DNA of 64,000 nt, taken from the NCBI GenBank assembly GCA_963682055.1, contig OY821748.1, forward strand, positions 26,748,661 through 26,812,660, written 5' to 3'. Origin of the DNA: Primula veris (taxonomy: Eukaryota > Streptophyta > Magnoliopsida > Ericales > Primulaceae). The notes beneath the pieces are model-generated. The model did no database searches and had not been told where the DNA came from. It saw nothing but the letters and a program-made list of their open reading frames with translations. Shown piece after piece: positions 11,426 through 21,318 of the stretch. The position numbers were made by a program, and so were the translations under genes. How positions within the stretch are numbered: position 1 is the stretch's first letter; the number at the start of each line of letters is the position of its first letter.

Positions 11426-12202
11426 TACATTTGCATTTGTTCTAGTGTTTTGGTGTTTGAATGAATGATGGAATTGCAATGAAAATCTATGATTAGTTTC
11501 CTAAATGTTTTAATTTGTTTGTGTGTTGTGTGTACAAAATGATGCAATTCAGTAAAGTGACAAAAAGTGAGCAAAAATGAGTATCTGCAATTCTGATTTC
11601 AGTAATGTGATAGACGTTCAAATCCGATAAGAACTCAGAACTACAAACCAGAACCTTTACAAGCACAATAACCTTTAAATCAGAAATAAGCAATTAGCAC
11701 AAGGTCAAATTCATACAAGTGATCAAATTCTCACAAACACATAAACTTACCATCTTAATTTCCAACATCACAACCAAATGCTCAAATTATAACAGATGCT
11801 GGAATCCACACGAAGTGACCTGAAATTCACACAAAGTGAGCTGAAAATAATTATCAAATTCACACCAACAGCAACATCAAATAATTTACACCAACACCAA
11901 CCTGCAAATACTCAAATTCACACCAAAACCAATACCAAATCAAATAATAAAGTCTTACAAACAGCCATTATAAATAAAGTCTTACAAACAATCATTATAA
12001 ATAAAGTCTTACAAACAGCCATTATGGTGGCTTACAAAACATTCCCAAATTTTTTAGTCTTACAAAAAGTCATTATAGTCATACAAACATAAAGAATTAC
12101 AAACAGCCAAATTCTTTAAAGAGCTCATATATGAGCTCACATCATTCCCAAAATAAGTCATTCACTATTGAAATTAAAAAAAAAAACATAAATTTCAAAG
12201 CT
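11426..12202 (-). other. 3' flank of the PB1-like gene with a 27-bp triple repeat
   Basis: AT-rich non-coding sequence lying 3' of the minus-strand PB1-like pseudogene. Three copies of a 27-base unit ('ataaagtcttacaaacagcc' and following) occur at about 11948-12028. Weaker 'aattcacaccaa' words repeat between 11810 and 11930. No gene is recognised. Confidence 0.5.
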
Positions 12203-13620
12203 TCATTCACTTAGACCACTCCAACTTTTTTTCCTAGCAATTCTGTCATGCTCAAGGGCCACTTTGAATGCTGCTTGTGAAGAGTATATCTTGCCATTCT
12301 TAAAAACTTGACCCTTGAGCAAATTTTTAGCCTTTTTGGCTGGTCTCTTCATAATACCAACATGAATTATGTCATTATTAGGTTCTTCTTCACTTAAATC
12401 CACCAGAGAGACAACATTTGATTTTTTATTTGGGAAAAACATAATCCTTGTACTCCTCCTCAGCTATACATATAATAATAAATAAATTAGAAAATGGATA
12501 TAAAAAGATATAAAAAGTTGTGCAATTAATTTAAAATAATAAAAATAGCACTACTTACAGGGAGTTTCATGTTAGTTTGCTGGAATTGTGGGGACCTTTG
12601 TAGACTGAGATGAATGCCCACATCTCTCAATGCATTTCCACTAAATTGTGTCACACCAGATGCTTGAATATCTTCATCACTATGCTCATCATCTCCATAC
12701 CCCATCTCCTCTCTATCTTGTAGCTCACGCTCTCTCTCAAAATCATCAAATTCAGCAGCTCTCATAGCCTCTCTTTCTTCCCTCAAAGCCTCTTTTTCTT
12801 CCCTCAAACCCTCACTTTCTGCCATGTCCACTCCTTCATCTCTTTGCATTTGTGGTTGTTCTGTATTCTCATTAACTATAACATCCATTCCAGAATCACT
12901 ACTCTCACTATCAAGCTCATCAATAGGGCATTTTTATGGTTTATTGTGTGGTTACATTGCTTATTTTAGCTTTCTTTCTTGAATTTTTTTTAGAATTCTC
13001 TTTCCTCCCACGTGTTCTGCTGTTGTGGCATGATTTCTTACACTTCCCACATTTCATAACATCTCTTGGCATTGTTGCACACTTAGGAGCATTCATATCA
13101 CATGTTATTGCTATATCAACAAGTAAATCACCCTCCCTGCCTATTTCCTCACCATCACTATCAACATACTCGGAAAAATCTTCACTTTCACCTCTTTACC
13201 TCTTCATCAAAAAAATAATCAGAATCTTCACTACTACTTTCCTAGTCATCATCCCCATTATCATTATCATCAGTATAATGACCCTCACAATACACTTCCA
13301 CCATTCTATTAGCATTTAGAAATTTTCCTAGAGATTTAGCATCATTATCATACCCAATTTTACTATATCGGTGTCAAATTCAGAACCCACTCTTTTAAAA
13401 TATAAGTATCTTACATCCATCCAACCAAAATTAGCAGCCATACCCACAATAGACAAATAATTTAGTTCTTGAAGATCACCATAATCTACGTATCCTATCA
13501 AACCATCACCATAACCAACAGGTTTTCTTCTATTTTTTTCCCATTCCAAAAATCCCACATGATGATATTCAATGGTAAACAACGAAGTACCCAAGGATGC
13601 AATTGAAATTAAATAGACTA
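12203..13620 (-). pseudogene. PB1-like domain gene of Mutator-transposon type, internally deleted and broken
   Basis: Minus-strand pieces in order: 13594-13328 reads 'LFTIEYHHVGFL', 'YVDYGDLQELNYL' and 'YLYFKRVG', the N-terminal PB1-like domain found on plant MuDR-type transposases and derived genes. About 13306-12950 continues 'VEVYCEGHYTDD', acidic residues and 'KCGKCKKSCHNSRT', a zinc-knuckle tail. 12931-12559 is acidic and coiled-coil-like ('REEKEALREEREAMRAAEF'). 12463-12203 begins 'LRRSTRI' and is basic. A phase-0 intron of 95 bases (12464-12558) with GT and AG ends joins the last two in frame. The transposase and SWIM regions normally between PB1 and knuckle are missing. A stop and frameshifts break the first part, no ATG precedes the PB1 frame, and a TAA precedes the third block. 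Confidence 0.6.
12464..12558 (-). other. apparent intron of the PB1-like gene
   Basis: On the minus strand the exon ends 'aaactccct' before 'gtaagtagtg', close to the plant 5' splice consensus. The next exon begins after 'tgtatag'. The 95 bases between are AT-rich. Joining keeps frame ('NMKLP' to 'LRRSTRI'). This is inferred from sequence only. Confidence 0.6.
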
Positions 13621-13643
13621 ACTTTAAAAATTGAACAAAGAAA

Positions 13644-14040
13644 TCCTAAATTGAATTTTGAAAACCCTAATTGCATGAAAAATAAGTTCAATTTTGAAAA
13701 CCCTAATTGCAGGAAAAATAAGTTCAATTTTGAAAACCCTAATTGCAGTAAAAATAAGTTCAATTTTGAAAACCCTGATTGACATAAAAATAAATTCAAT
13801 TTTGAAAACCCTAATTGCATGAAAAATAAGTTCAATTTTGAAAACTCTTAATTGCAGGAAAAGTAAGTTCAATTTTGAAAACCCTAATTGCAGGAAAAAT
13901 AAGTTCAATTTTGAAAACCCTAATTCCAGTAAAAATAAGTTCAATTTTGAAAACCCTAATTGAAAGAAAAATAAATTCAATTTTGAAAACCCTAATTGCA
14001 AGAAAAATAAATTTAATTTTTAAAACCATAATTGCAGAAA
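13644..14040. repeat. 36-bp minisatellite, about 11 units
   Basis: Units of 36 bases built on 'ttcaattttgaaaaccctaa' followed by 'ttgcaggaaaaataag' repeat from about 13644 to 14040. One unit has an extra base near 13850. Because 36 is divisible by three, frames stay open on both strands and give false proteins of repeated 'MQLGFSKLNLF'. It lies immediately 5' of the PB1-like gene, so it could form its 5' leader or promoter-proximal DNA. Confidence 0.9.
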
Positions 14041-14299
14041 AACTAATTCTAATACCCTAAACTAGTAAACTCTATATAAATTCCGAAAAATAAATTCATA
14101 TATGGTTAACCATAAACTCTATATAATAATTAAATAGACATATTGAGGAAAAAAAAAACTTACCATAACTTGGAGCAATGTCATTCTCGCCCCTTACTCT
14201 CCATTTGGGAATCGTATTAAGGGCCATCCAGTAAAAGAAGACTCAAACGTACTCAATCGCACCAAAACTCACTTAATATAGTTGTTTTTTTAATGAATT
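14041..14299. other. spacer between minisatellite and LINE D
   Basis: AT-rich spacer. On the minus strand near 14240-14160, 'caagttatggtaagttttttt' resembles an exon end and 5' splice site and could be an upstream exon of the PB1-like gene, but no family is recognisable. Confidence 0.35.
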
Positions 14300-14368
14300 T
14301 ACTAATAATTACTAACTTGTATTAGAGAGAATGAGAGGGAGAAAAGGGTTTCTGGCAAGATTGCAAGT

Positions 14369-15190
14369 ATGAAGATGTGCCTGACTACTGCTTTTTTTTC
14401 CAGCAAACATGGGCATGTAGAATCTAAGTTTCTTTTTAAAGCAAATGAAATAAAAAACATAGCTAAAGAAACTAATGAACAAGTTCCAGAACAAGAGCAA
14501 AATCAACAAAAGGAAGTTATAAATAGAACAAAGGCCAAATTATACAAACCTCCAATATATAAAACTCTATACAAAAGGGTAGAAAGGGAGAGTGCTAAAG
14601 ATTGGGTCACTAGAAACTTTGGACCAAGCTAACTGAATGCATGGATTGTTGCTGAGAACTCTGCAGAAATTATACAGCAAGAGAAAGAATTGGTTACTAT
14701 AATAGATGATGAGGCACATGAGAATATTATCAATGCTACTGTTGTTGAAAGAAATAACATAGAGATATTTATTGAAGAACTGGAGTATACCGAGCAAGGG
14801 AAATATGGGGAAAGTAATGAAAGTGAAAAACAACAACCTGTAAATGCAGATTTAATAGAAGTAAATGAAGACAATGAGGATGATGCAAATGAGCAACCTG
14901 GTATTATAGAAAAAGATGATGATAATATTAGTAATATAGTATAAGAAAGTGCTAAGAGGCTAAATGAAAATGAGGATAATAATATATTGGAGGATACAAG
15001 AGATACCAATTTGGAAGAAGATTTAAATTTATCTCCAAGAGCTATTCCACATGAACCTGAAGAAGAAAATTGGGAAATTAGTATGTCTAATAGTGCAAAG
15101 AAGAAACAAAAGAAAAGACATTACAAAATAGCTGCTAAAGAGAATATCGCTCTAAGATCCTCTAATGTAGGGGAAAAAGTGTTTAAATGA
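14369..15190 (+). pseudogene. LINE D ORF1, C-terminal hydrophilic region
   Basis: Three open stretches in one frame separated by two stops (after 'RNFGPS' near 14630 and after 'NISNIV' near 14942). The text contains 'SAKDWVTRNFG', comparable with 'STRDWVSKTF' in LINE A ORF1. A long Glu/Asp/Asn-rich region follows, then a basic end ('AKKKQKKRHYK'). ORF1 of plant L1s is a nucleic-acid-binding protein of the retrotransposition particle. Its TGA at 15188-15190 overlaps the ORF2 ATG at 15187-15189. Confidence 0.65.
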
Positions 15191-15960
15191 TTAACACCAT
15201 TATTTGGAATGTTAGAGGCATGGAGGGTAAACATGCTACTAGTAGAAGAGTGAAGTTATTTTGCAAATTGTACAAACCTGTGTTGTTAATTTTTGTTGAA
15301 CCTATGACTTGTTGTAGTAAGCTTGATTATTATAAGTATAAGTTTGGTTTTTGACAATGCTTTTGCTCAAGATAATAATAAAATATGGGTATTCTATAAT
15401 ATTGATATTAAAGTGGAGGTTACTAGCCAAATGGAACAAGCTATTAGTTTTGTTATCAAAGGAAGTTTTATTCATAACCCAGTAAAAGTGACAGCCGTGT
15501 ATGATAAATGTACAAGAGAATAAAGAGTTTCTTTATGGGATTGGCTAAAGCAAGAAAGTACTGGTGAGTCTTGGATAATAGGGGGAGATTTCAACACTGT
15601 TTCTAAGAAAGAAGACAAAGTAGGTGGACTTATTTTAAATCTGGGTGCGGCTAATAATTATTTAGAGTGTATAAATGATTTGAAAATGGGAGAAATGAAG
15701 TTTATTGGGTCTAGATACACCTGATGGAATAAAAGAAGTGATGAAAAAGGCATTTTTGAAAAAAATTGATAAAGTTCTTATTAATCAAGCTTGTTCAGAT
15801 CTTTTTCAGAATATTTCTTTAGAGTATTTGAATAGAGCTTCTTCAGATCATAGTTCACTTCTTATTCAATGCAAGACTGGGTTTGATAATAACCCTAAAA
15901 GGTTCATTTTTCAGAATTTCTAGATAAAACATCCAGAATACAACAATTTAATCTCTAATG
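15187..15960 (+). pseudogene. LINE D ORF2 apurinic-type endonuclease domain
   Basis: Starts with 'MINTIIWNVRGMEG', the plant L1 endonuclease N-terminus ('WN.RG'). 'LLIFVEPM' follows, corresponding to the catalytic Glu block. Later pieces include 'ESWIIGGDFNTV' (the 'GDFN' catalytic block), 'FIGSRYT.WNKRS' with a stop at the usual Trp, and 'DHSSLL' (the 'SDHspl' end). The endonuclease nicks target DNA to prime reverse transcription. Frameshifts near 15350 and 15520 and stops near 15722 and 15922 inactivate it. Confidence 0.8.
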
Positions 15961-15965
15961 TTTGG

Positions 15966-17520
15966 GTGCCTTATACTAGTGCTGATGCTCTTTCCTCTTT
16001 AGTTAATAATTTAAAAAGAACAAAGAAAGCCTTATATGAGTGGAACAGGGGAGCATTTGGGAATATTTTTCAGAAAGTCCTGGAAGATGAAGATGAAGTC
16101 CTTAAATTGGATAGAATGTTTGAAAAATACCCTACAATAATCAACAAAATTGAGTTAAGTAAAGCTGAAGCAAACCTGAAATATAGAATAAAAATTGAGG
16201 GGGAGTTTTGGAGTCAAAAAGCTAATTTAAAGTGGGTCAATGAAGGGGATGCCAATACCAAATATTTTCATAATATTGTGAAAAAAAGAAGAGTAAGAAG
16301 CTACATTATTTCTATTAAAAAGGCTACAGGGGAAGTTATTTCTGAAAAAATGGGAATTCAAAATGAAGCTATTGATTTTTTTAAAGGCCTTCTAGATGCT
16401 AAGAAGGATTCTAGTGGGAACTTCAAGAGTTTGGAAATCATTCCTACACTTATTAAAGAAGAAGACAATGAAATGCTTAATAAATTTCCTGATGAGAGTG
16501 AAATTAAAGAGACTGTTTGGGGTCTTAACAAGAATAGTGCTCCAGGTGTGGATGGTTTTACTGGGATTTTTTCACTTCTAACTGGAGTATTATTGGTAAA
16601 GATGTGTGTTCTGCTATTGTCTCTTTTTTTGCTGTACATTTGCTTCCTAAGAGAATAAGCAGTACTGTTATTGCTCTCATTCCTAAAAATCAAGGCCCTA
16701 ATGATTTTTCAGAATATAGATCTATTAGCTTATGTACTTTTATTAACAAAGTGATCACTAAAATTCTTTCTAAGAGGTTTTCCCTAATTCTGCCTCTTAT
16801 TATTTCCTCTAATCAAAGAGACTTTGTGCAAAATAGAGACATAGTGGAGAATAGTCTTTTGGCTCAATAATTTATTACTACCTTAAATAAGAAAAACAGT
16901 GGAAAAAATCTGGCTATTAAGCTAGATATGAAAAAAGCTTATGATAAAATTTCTTGGCATTTTCTTATTTGTGTTCTAAGAAAATTTAGGTTTTCTGAGA
17001 TCTGCATTGACAGAATATGGAGAGTGATTTCATGCAATGAGACCTCTATTTTAGTGAATGGTGTTCCTACTGGTTATTTTTTCCCTCTAATGGTTTGAGG
17101 CAAGGTGATCCTATTTCCTCAAGTTTTTTTTATAATTTGTTCAGAAGTCCTTAAAGGAGCCTAAATGCTCTAGTGGCTAAGAAAAGTTGGAAAGCTTTCA
17201 AATCTCATCTACAAGGTCCTATTATTACACATTTAGCTTTTGCAGATGATATTATCATATTCAGTGCAGCAAATAAAAGATCTATTCAAAATGTGAAAAA
17301 GATGCTAAAGGACTATAATTATGATTTTGGGCAAGAAATTAGTCTGAATAAAAGCTTTGTTTATGTGTCAAAAAGTATTTCTGGGGCTCAAAAAAAAAAA
17401 TTTAATAATGTGCTGGATATAGAATTGAGAAAGACTCCTTTTACTTATCTAGGTTGCAAGCTTTATGCAGGTCATAAAAATGTGTACTATTTCATGAACT
17501 AGTTCTGAAAGTAAGGAAAA
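15966..17520 (+). pseudogene. LINE D reverse transcriptase domain
   Basis: 15966-16658 holds the linker and RT start ('FWSQKANLKWVNEGDANTKYFH', 'NSAPGVDGF'). 16604-16870 holds 'TVIALIPKNQGPNDFSEYRSISL' across two words. About 16908-16960 reads 'LAIKLDMKKAYDKISW' (palm block with catalytic Asp), near 17080 'SNGLRQGDPIS', and 17239-17250 encodes the catalytic 'FADD'. 'PFTYLGCKLYAG' at about 17440 is the conserved thumb-side motif. The catalytic residues remain, but frameshifts at roughly 16590, 16870 and 17090-17140 separate the blocks. Confidence 0.85.
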
Positions 17521-18480
17521 AACTCTCAAGTTGGAAAAATCAGTGGCTTAATATGGGTAGAAGACTAATTCTGATTAAGTATGTGCTCCAATCTATCCCA
17601 GTGTATACATTATCAGCTATGAATCCTCCTATACAGGTGATCAAGAAAGTTGGATCAGATTTTGGCTAATTTTTTATGGGGGTCAACTGATCAAAATAAA
17701 AAGCATTAGTGGGTTAAGTGGAAAAAGGTTTGTTCACCAGTGGCTGAAGGTGGTCTTGGTTTAAGAAGCGTCAATGATATTTCTAAGGCTTTTGCAGCTA
17801 AATTGTGGTGGAATTTCATAACAAAAAACAGCTTGTGGTCTACATTTTTGAAAGCTGAATATTGCAGAAATAAGCATCCTAATTGTGCTACTAAGGGTAA
17901 AAGTGATAATACTTGGACAAGAATGTTCAAAATTAGAAATGAAGCTGAAAAGCAAATTGTGTGGCTCATAGGTGATGGAAATATTTCAGCAAATCAAGAC
18001 AACTGGCTTGGAGATGGCCCTTTAGATGATCCTAATTTGGATAACAATATTTTGGCTAAGGATATCATTACTAATGGAGAGGGGGATAGAGGGAAAATCA
18101 ATAACAAGATTCCTTCACACTTAAGACATCTTTTTTCTAGTGATATAAATATTAATATGCTAAGAGAAGACACACCCATTTGTAAAGCTACTAAGAAAGG
18201 TAATTTCAGTATTAATTCCGCTTGGGAGATAATGAGAAACAAGTCATCTACAAATTGGATAAGCAAATTGTGTTGGGATAAAATTATACATGTGAAGATC
18301 TCTTGTTTATTTTGGAAATTCTTCAATAAAGCTATCCCTTTGGATCCTACAATTCAGAGACTGGGAATTATGTTGCCTTAAAAATGTGAATGTTGTGGAA
18401 TTAATGTAGAAGAAATGGAACATTTATTCAGCAATGGACCTATAGCTAAAATTTTTTGGAATTATGGGAGTTCCAAATGC
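17521..18480 (+). pseudogene. LINE D thumb/connection and zf-RVT region
   Basis: After the palm the text continues 'LSSWKNQWLNMGRRLILIKYVLQSIP', broken by one frameshift near 17650, then 'EGGLGLRSVNDISKAFAAKLWW', the plant LINE signature 'GGLGlR.l.d.n.AlL.Kl.Wr'. A 213-codon frame (17740-18381) carries 'NTWTRMFKIRNEAE' and 'WDKIIHVKISCLFWKFFNKAIPLD'. Zinc ligands follow a stop near 18380 ('CECCGINVEEMEHLFSNG'). Confidence 0.8.
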
Positions 18481-19179
18481 ATCAAATCAAATAAGGGGCA
18501 AATTTATCTCTTCGTGGTGTCAATTAGAAATTTCAAAATCTAGAATGCATTGGAAACTGTGCAAAATTGTACCTGTGTTTATTGTGTGGGAAATTTGGAA
18601 AGCAAGATGCAGCAGTAGGTTTTATAATAAGAACATGAATGAGGCTAAGATTTGTGAGGAAGTCAGTAGGTTGGTTAAAATTCATTCAAGCAAGGATAGA
18701 TGTTTTCCCCCAATTTTTAGATTAAAAGAGGGGTAAATCCTATTAGTCAACAGACTAAAAAGCTTAAAGTGGTAAAGTGGTTGTGTCCTCCTCAAGGATA
18801 TAATAAATTTAATATTGATGGGAGTTACAGATTGAACACTAATCAAAGTGGGTTTGGGGGTGTAATGCAAAATGATCAAGGAAACTTTATTTTCGGATAC
18901 TACACATCTATCAAAAACAAGTCTAGCCTTGAATCTGAGATGATAGCCCTCCTATTGGGGGTACAAATTACTGAAGACAATAACATTATTTTTAAGACAG
19001 ATGACCTTCAATTGGTTAATATTATTCAAGGCAAGGCTAGGTGTGATTGGGATAAACTTTATATTAAGGATCTAATTATTTATCAATTCAACACTCGTGG
19101 TTTAAGAATCATTTATATAGAAAGAGAAATAGAGGAGCGGATTACCTGGGAAATCTGGGGTGCGATAAAGACCCTTTAA
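18464..19179 (+). pseudogene. LINE D RNase H domain and preceding linker
   Basis: 18464-18736 is the linker ('MHWKLCKIVPVFIVWEIWKARC', conserved in copies A and B). 18769-19179 is RNase H: 'VKWLCPPQGYNKFNIDGSYRL', 'SGFGGVMQND', 'LESEMIALLLGV' with the catalytic Glu, 'FKTDDLQLVN' with the next Asp, then 'EREIEERITWEIW'. The final Asp-bearing block is degenerate. A stop near 18736 separates linker and RNase H. Confidence 0.8.
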
Positions 19180-19577
19180 TTTGGACTTGTTTGTAAGATT
19201 ACTCCGATTATCTAAAGGGGGTCATCAGCACTGAAAATATGGGGATCCCTTACATTCGTATCAAGTAATTTGGAAGCTGTTTGGAAGATGAATTTGGATG
19301 TTGTTTGGAAGATGAAGAGAGACATTCTCTTTCTAAAAGACCAGGATTTTTTCTTTTGCTGAAGATGAAGAGGTGGTTTCACCTGAAAAAGGACCCGTGG
19401 GATGGAGTTTTGTTATTTATAATTTAGTCCTTAAGTTTTTGTCTATTTGCATTTTAAGGCTTAACATTGTAATTGTAACAATTTCCACTTTTATATTTGT
19501 TTTTTGATGGGTTTTTCACCCATATTTTTTAATAAAATGTGGGTTTCCCCCACCAATTATATATATAAAAAAAATGT

Positions 19578-19798
19578 TCAGAACTTCTTATCAGAAATTT
19601 GAATGCCTTGAGGTATAATAAACAACGTTAGGTCTTCAAAAGCCCTCTTGGAAGCCCAATCATCAGTCCCCTTTCTTTTGATGATGACTTAATCATCTTT
19701 AGTGTTGCAAATAATAATTCAGCCGAGAAAATAAATAAAGTTTTAAGGTTGTATAACAGAGATTCTAGCCTAGAAATAAGCTTGGACAAAAGAACGAT
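19578..19798 (+). mobile_element. LINE reverse transcriptase fragment (family of copies A and B)
   Basis: The reverse complement of about 26785-27005 in LINE A, placed directly after the tail of LINE D. It encodes the RT palm around 'LRYNKQR.VFKSPLGS' and 'LIIFSVANNNSAEKINKVL'. The catalytic 'FADD' reads 'FDDD' here, because GCT has become GAT. It stops abruptly inside 'SLDKR' and is joined to the CACTA-type segment at about 19798. Confidence 0.75.
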
Positions 19799-20873
19799 TT
19801 CCTAAAATTAACAGGCTGTATAAAGTTGTTCCAGAGTATGGAGAGAATGGTAGAGGACAATCTCGTTAGCTAGCAGAATAGATCTTCGTTCACTTCAAAT
19901 CATTGTTATTTCGTTTTAAAAGAATCGGACCAACCTATCTAAGCTAGCAGCGACGTCTTTATACAGTCGAATTTTTCATAATCCATCCATAGCTTCGTTA
20001 TTCGAAAATCAAACTCGTAATTCTAAAAACAGACCTGTACTTCCCAAGTACGAGACTTGACTTTTTTGAATTTGTTGACTTTTTTAAAATTTATATGTTT
20101 TATTATTCTAAAGGGTCACGGTTCACAAAGAAGCAATACATTTTTGAGCCTTTTTTTAATAATTAATTTATGAATATTGTATATTCACTACAAAAAAATG
20201 TCAGCTTACCATCAGAGCATATTTTGATAAACTGATGGTAAAGTGAGTGTTGCTAAATTTAGCAACAGTTTAGAAACAATTTTTGTTGCTAAACTGTTGT
20301 TAAAATTTAGCGACACTTATTTTACAATCAGTTTTTAAACATTATTCTGGCAAAGGTGTTCTTATCCGAAAAGCCTTTTTGGTCTAACAAGTTTGTTTCA
20401 AAATTTAGTCGACTTTTCGTAAGATTTCCGCTTTCTCTATCCCCAAGAACAACGTTATTCTGAAAGTTTTTTTCTAGAAAATCTTCTTTTTCGAAAAAAA
20501 TTTATTTCTATCAGAAAAATCTTTTCTAAAAAAATTTCACTGTCGAAAATATATGAAAAACAATGTTTATTTAAAATTTGCTATTTAGAAACTGAAAAAA
20601 TAACTTTTAAAAAATATTGTTTTAAAAATAGCTGAAAATACTTTTCTAAAGTGTTAAGTTCAGCACAGGAGTTATGTTGAACAATGTATTGGTTGATTTG
20701 TAATTTACAAAATATATATGTTTGCTTTATAACTCTTAAAGAAAATTTCGTTATCTAAAACAAAGACGGAAATATTTATCAAATAATTTTGTGGACAAAA
20801 TCAATTTTAAAATTTCGGGGAGAGCAATATATAATTTTCTAAATATTTGAACCATGCCATATAATTAAAATAG
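19799..20873 (+). mobile_element. second copy of the CACTA-type terminal segment
   Basis: A colinear copy of 6622-7680 with small differences. The CACTACAAAAAAATG terminus is at 20186 and the subterminal hairpin at about 20230-20333. It carries about 110 bases not in the first copy (about 20345-20465) and lacks 7548-7660. Its right end runs directly into a copia fragment at 20874. Confidence 0.6.
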
Positions 20874-21318
20874 TTCGGCAAGAAATGCTAAATAGCATAA
20901 TCTAGTCATGTCTCTCTTAATCGATAACAACAAGATGTCCTCAAATAAGACAAGTGTTTTATCTAGATCGTGAGACAGAGCATATGTAATTCAAATATGG
21001 CTAATACGAGCTCGAAGTCATATACACTCTCTAGTCATCTCATAGAGCACGAGTAGATCAGAGTGATTCGTTTGGAGTCATTCCAAGACCTCCAAGATAT
21101 TGCCTTATTCCTAATGGTAAAGACAAACCATGTTAGAAATATCACTTATGCGGGTCTGATAAGTAATCGGCATCGGTATAACCGAAAAAGGGTTGTGTTA
21201 ATTCGAGTACCGAAGGGGGTAGTTACACTCGATGACGCAAATGGGATAAACTAGCCTACTTCCAAAATTACCATAAGGTAAGAGAATGTGTCTTTAGTGC
21301 CATTTCGATGGCAGCGTG
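20874..21318 (-). mobile_element. copia RNase H-region fragment
   Basis: The reverse complement of about 4270-4715 in copia A, and nearly identical to 36201-36640 in copia B. It begins at the same 'ttcggcaag' junction as at 36201, preceded in both places by the same CACTA-derived sequence, so the junction itself has been copied. It ends at 21318, where the large segmental duplication starts. The 63-codon plus-strand frame at 21063 is an antisense shadow. Confidence 0.8.

Larger units (their letters stand above)
14300..19578 (+). mobile_element. L1-type LINE copy D, nearly full-length ORF2
   Basis: The most complete non-LTR retrotransposon in the window. Order on the plus strand: C-terminal part of ORF1, ORF2 endonuclease, reverse transcriptase, zf-RVT, RNase H, and a 3' UTR ending in 'tatatataaaaaaaa' at about 19578. 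ORF1 lacks its DUF4283-like N-terminus, so the 5' end is truncated near 14300. The element encodes the proteins for target-primed reverse transcription. About eight frameshifts or stops disrupt ORF2, so it is dead. It is only distantly similar to LINE copies A and B, so it is a separate family member. No target-site duplication could be defined. Confidence 0.85.

Noticed and set aside
12936..13319. 127-codon plus-strand frame with hydrophobic stretches
   Set aside because: It is the antisense of the PB1-like gene's acidic and zinc-knuckle region.
13569..14001. Minus-strand frames of repeated 'MQLGFSKLNLF'
   Set aside because: They are translation of the 36-bp minisatellite, open only because the unit is divisible by three.
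13644..14040. Possible CRISPR-like array
   Set aside because: Units are contiguous with no unique spacers, and the setting is a plant nuclear genome.
21063..21254. 63-codon plus-strand frame, also at 36390-36581
   Set aside because: It is antisense to the copia RNase H region and is present only where that fragment is present.
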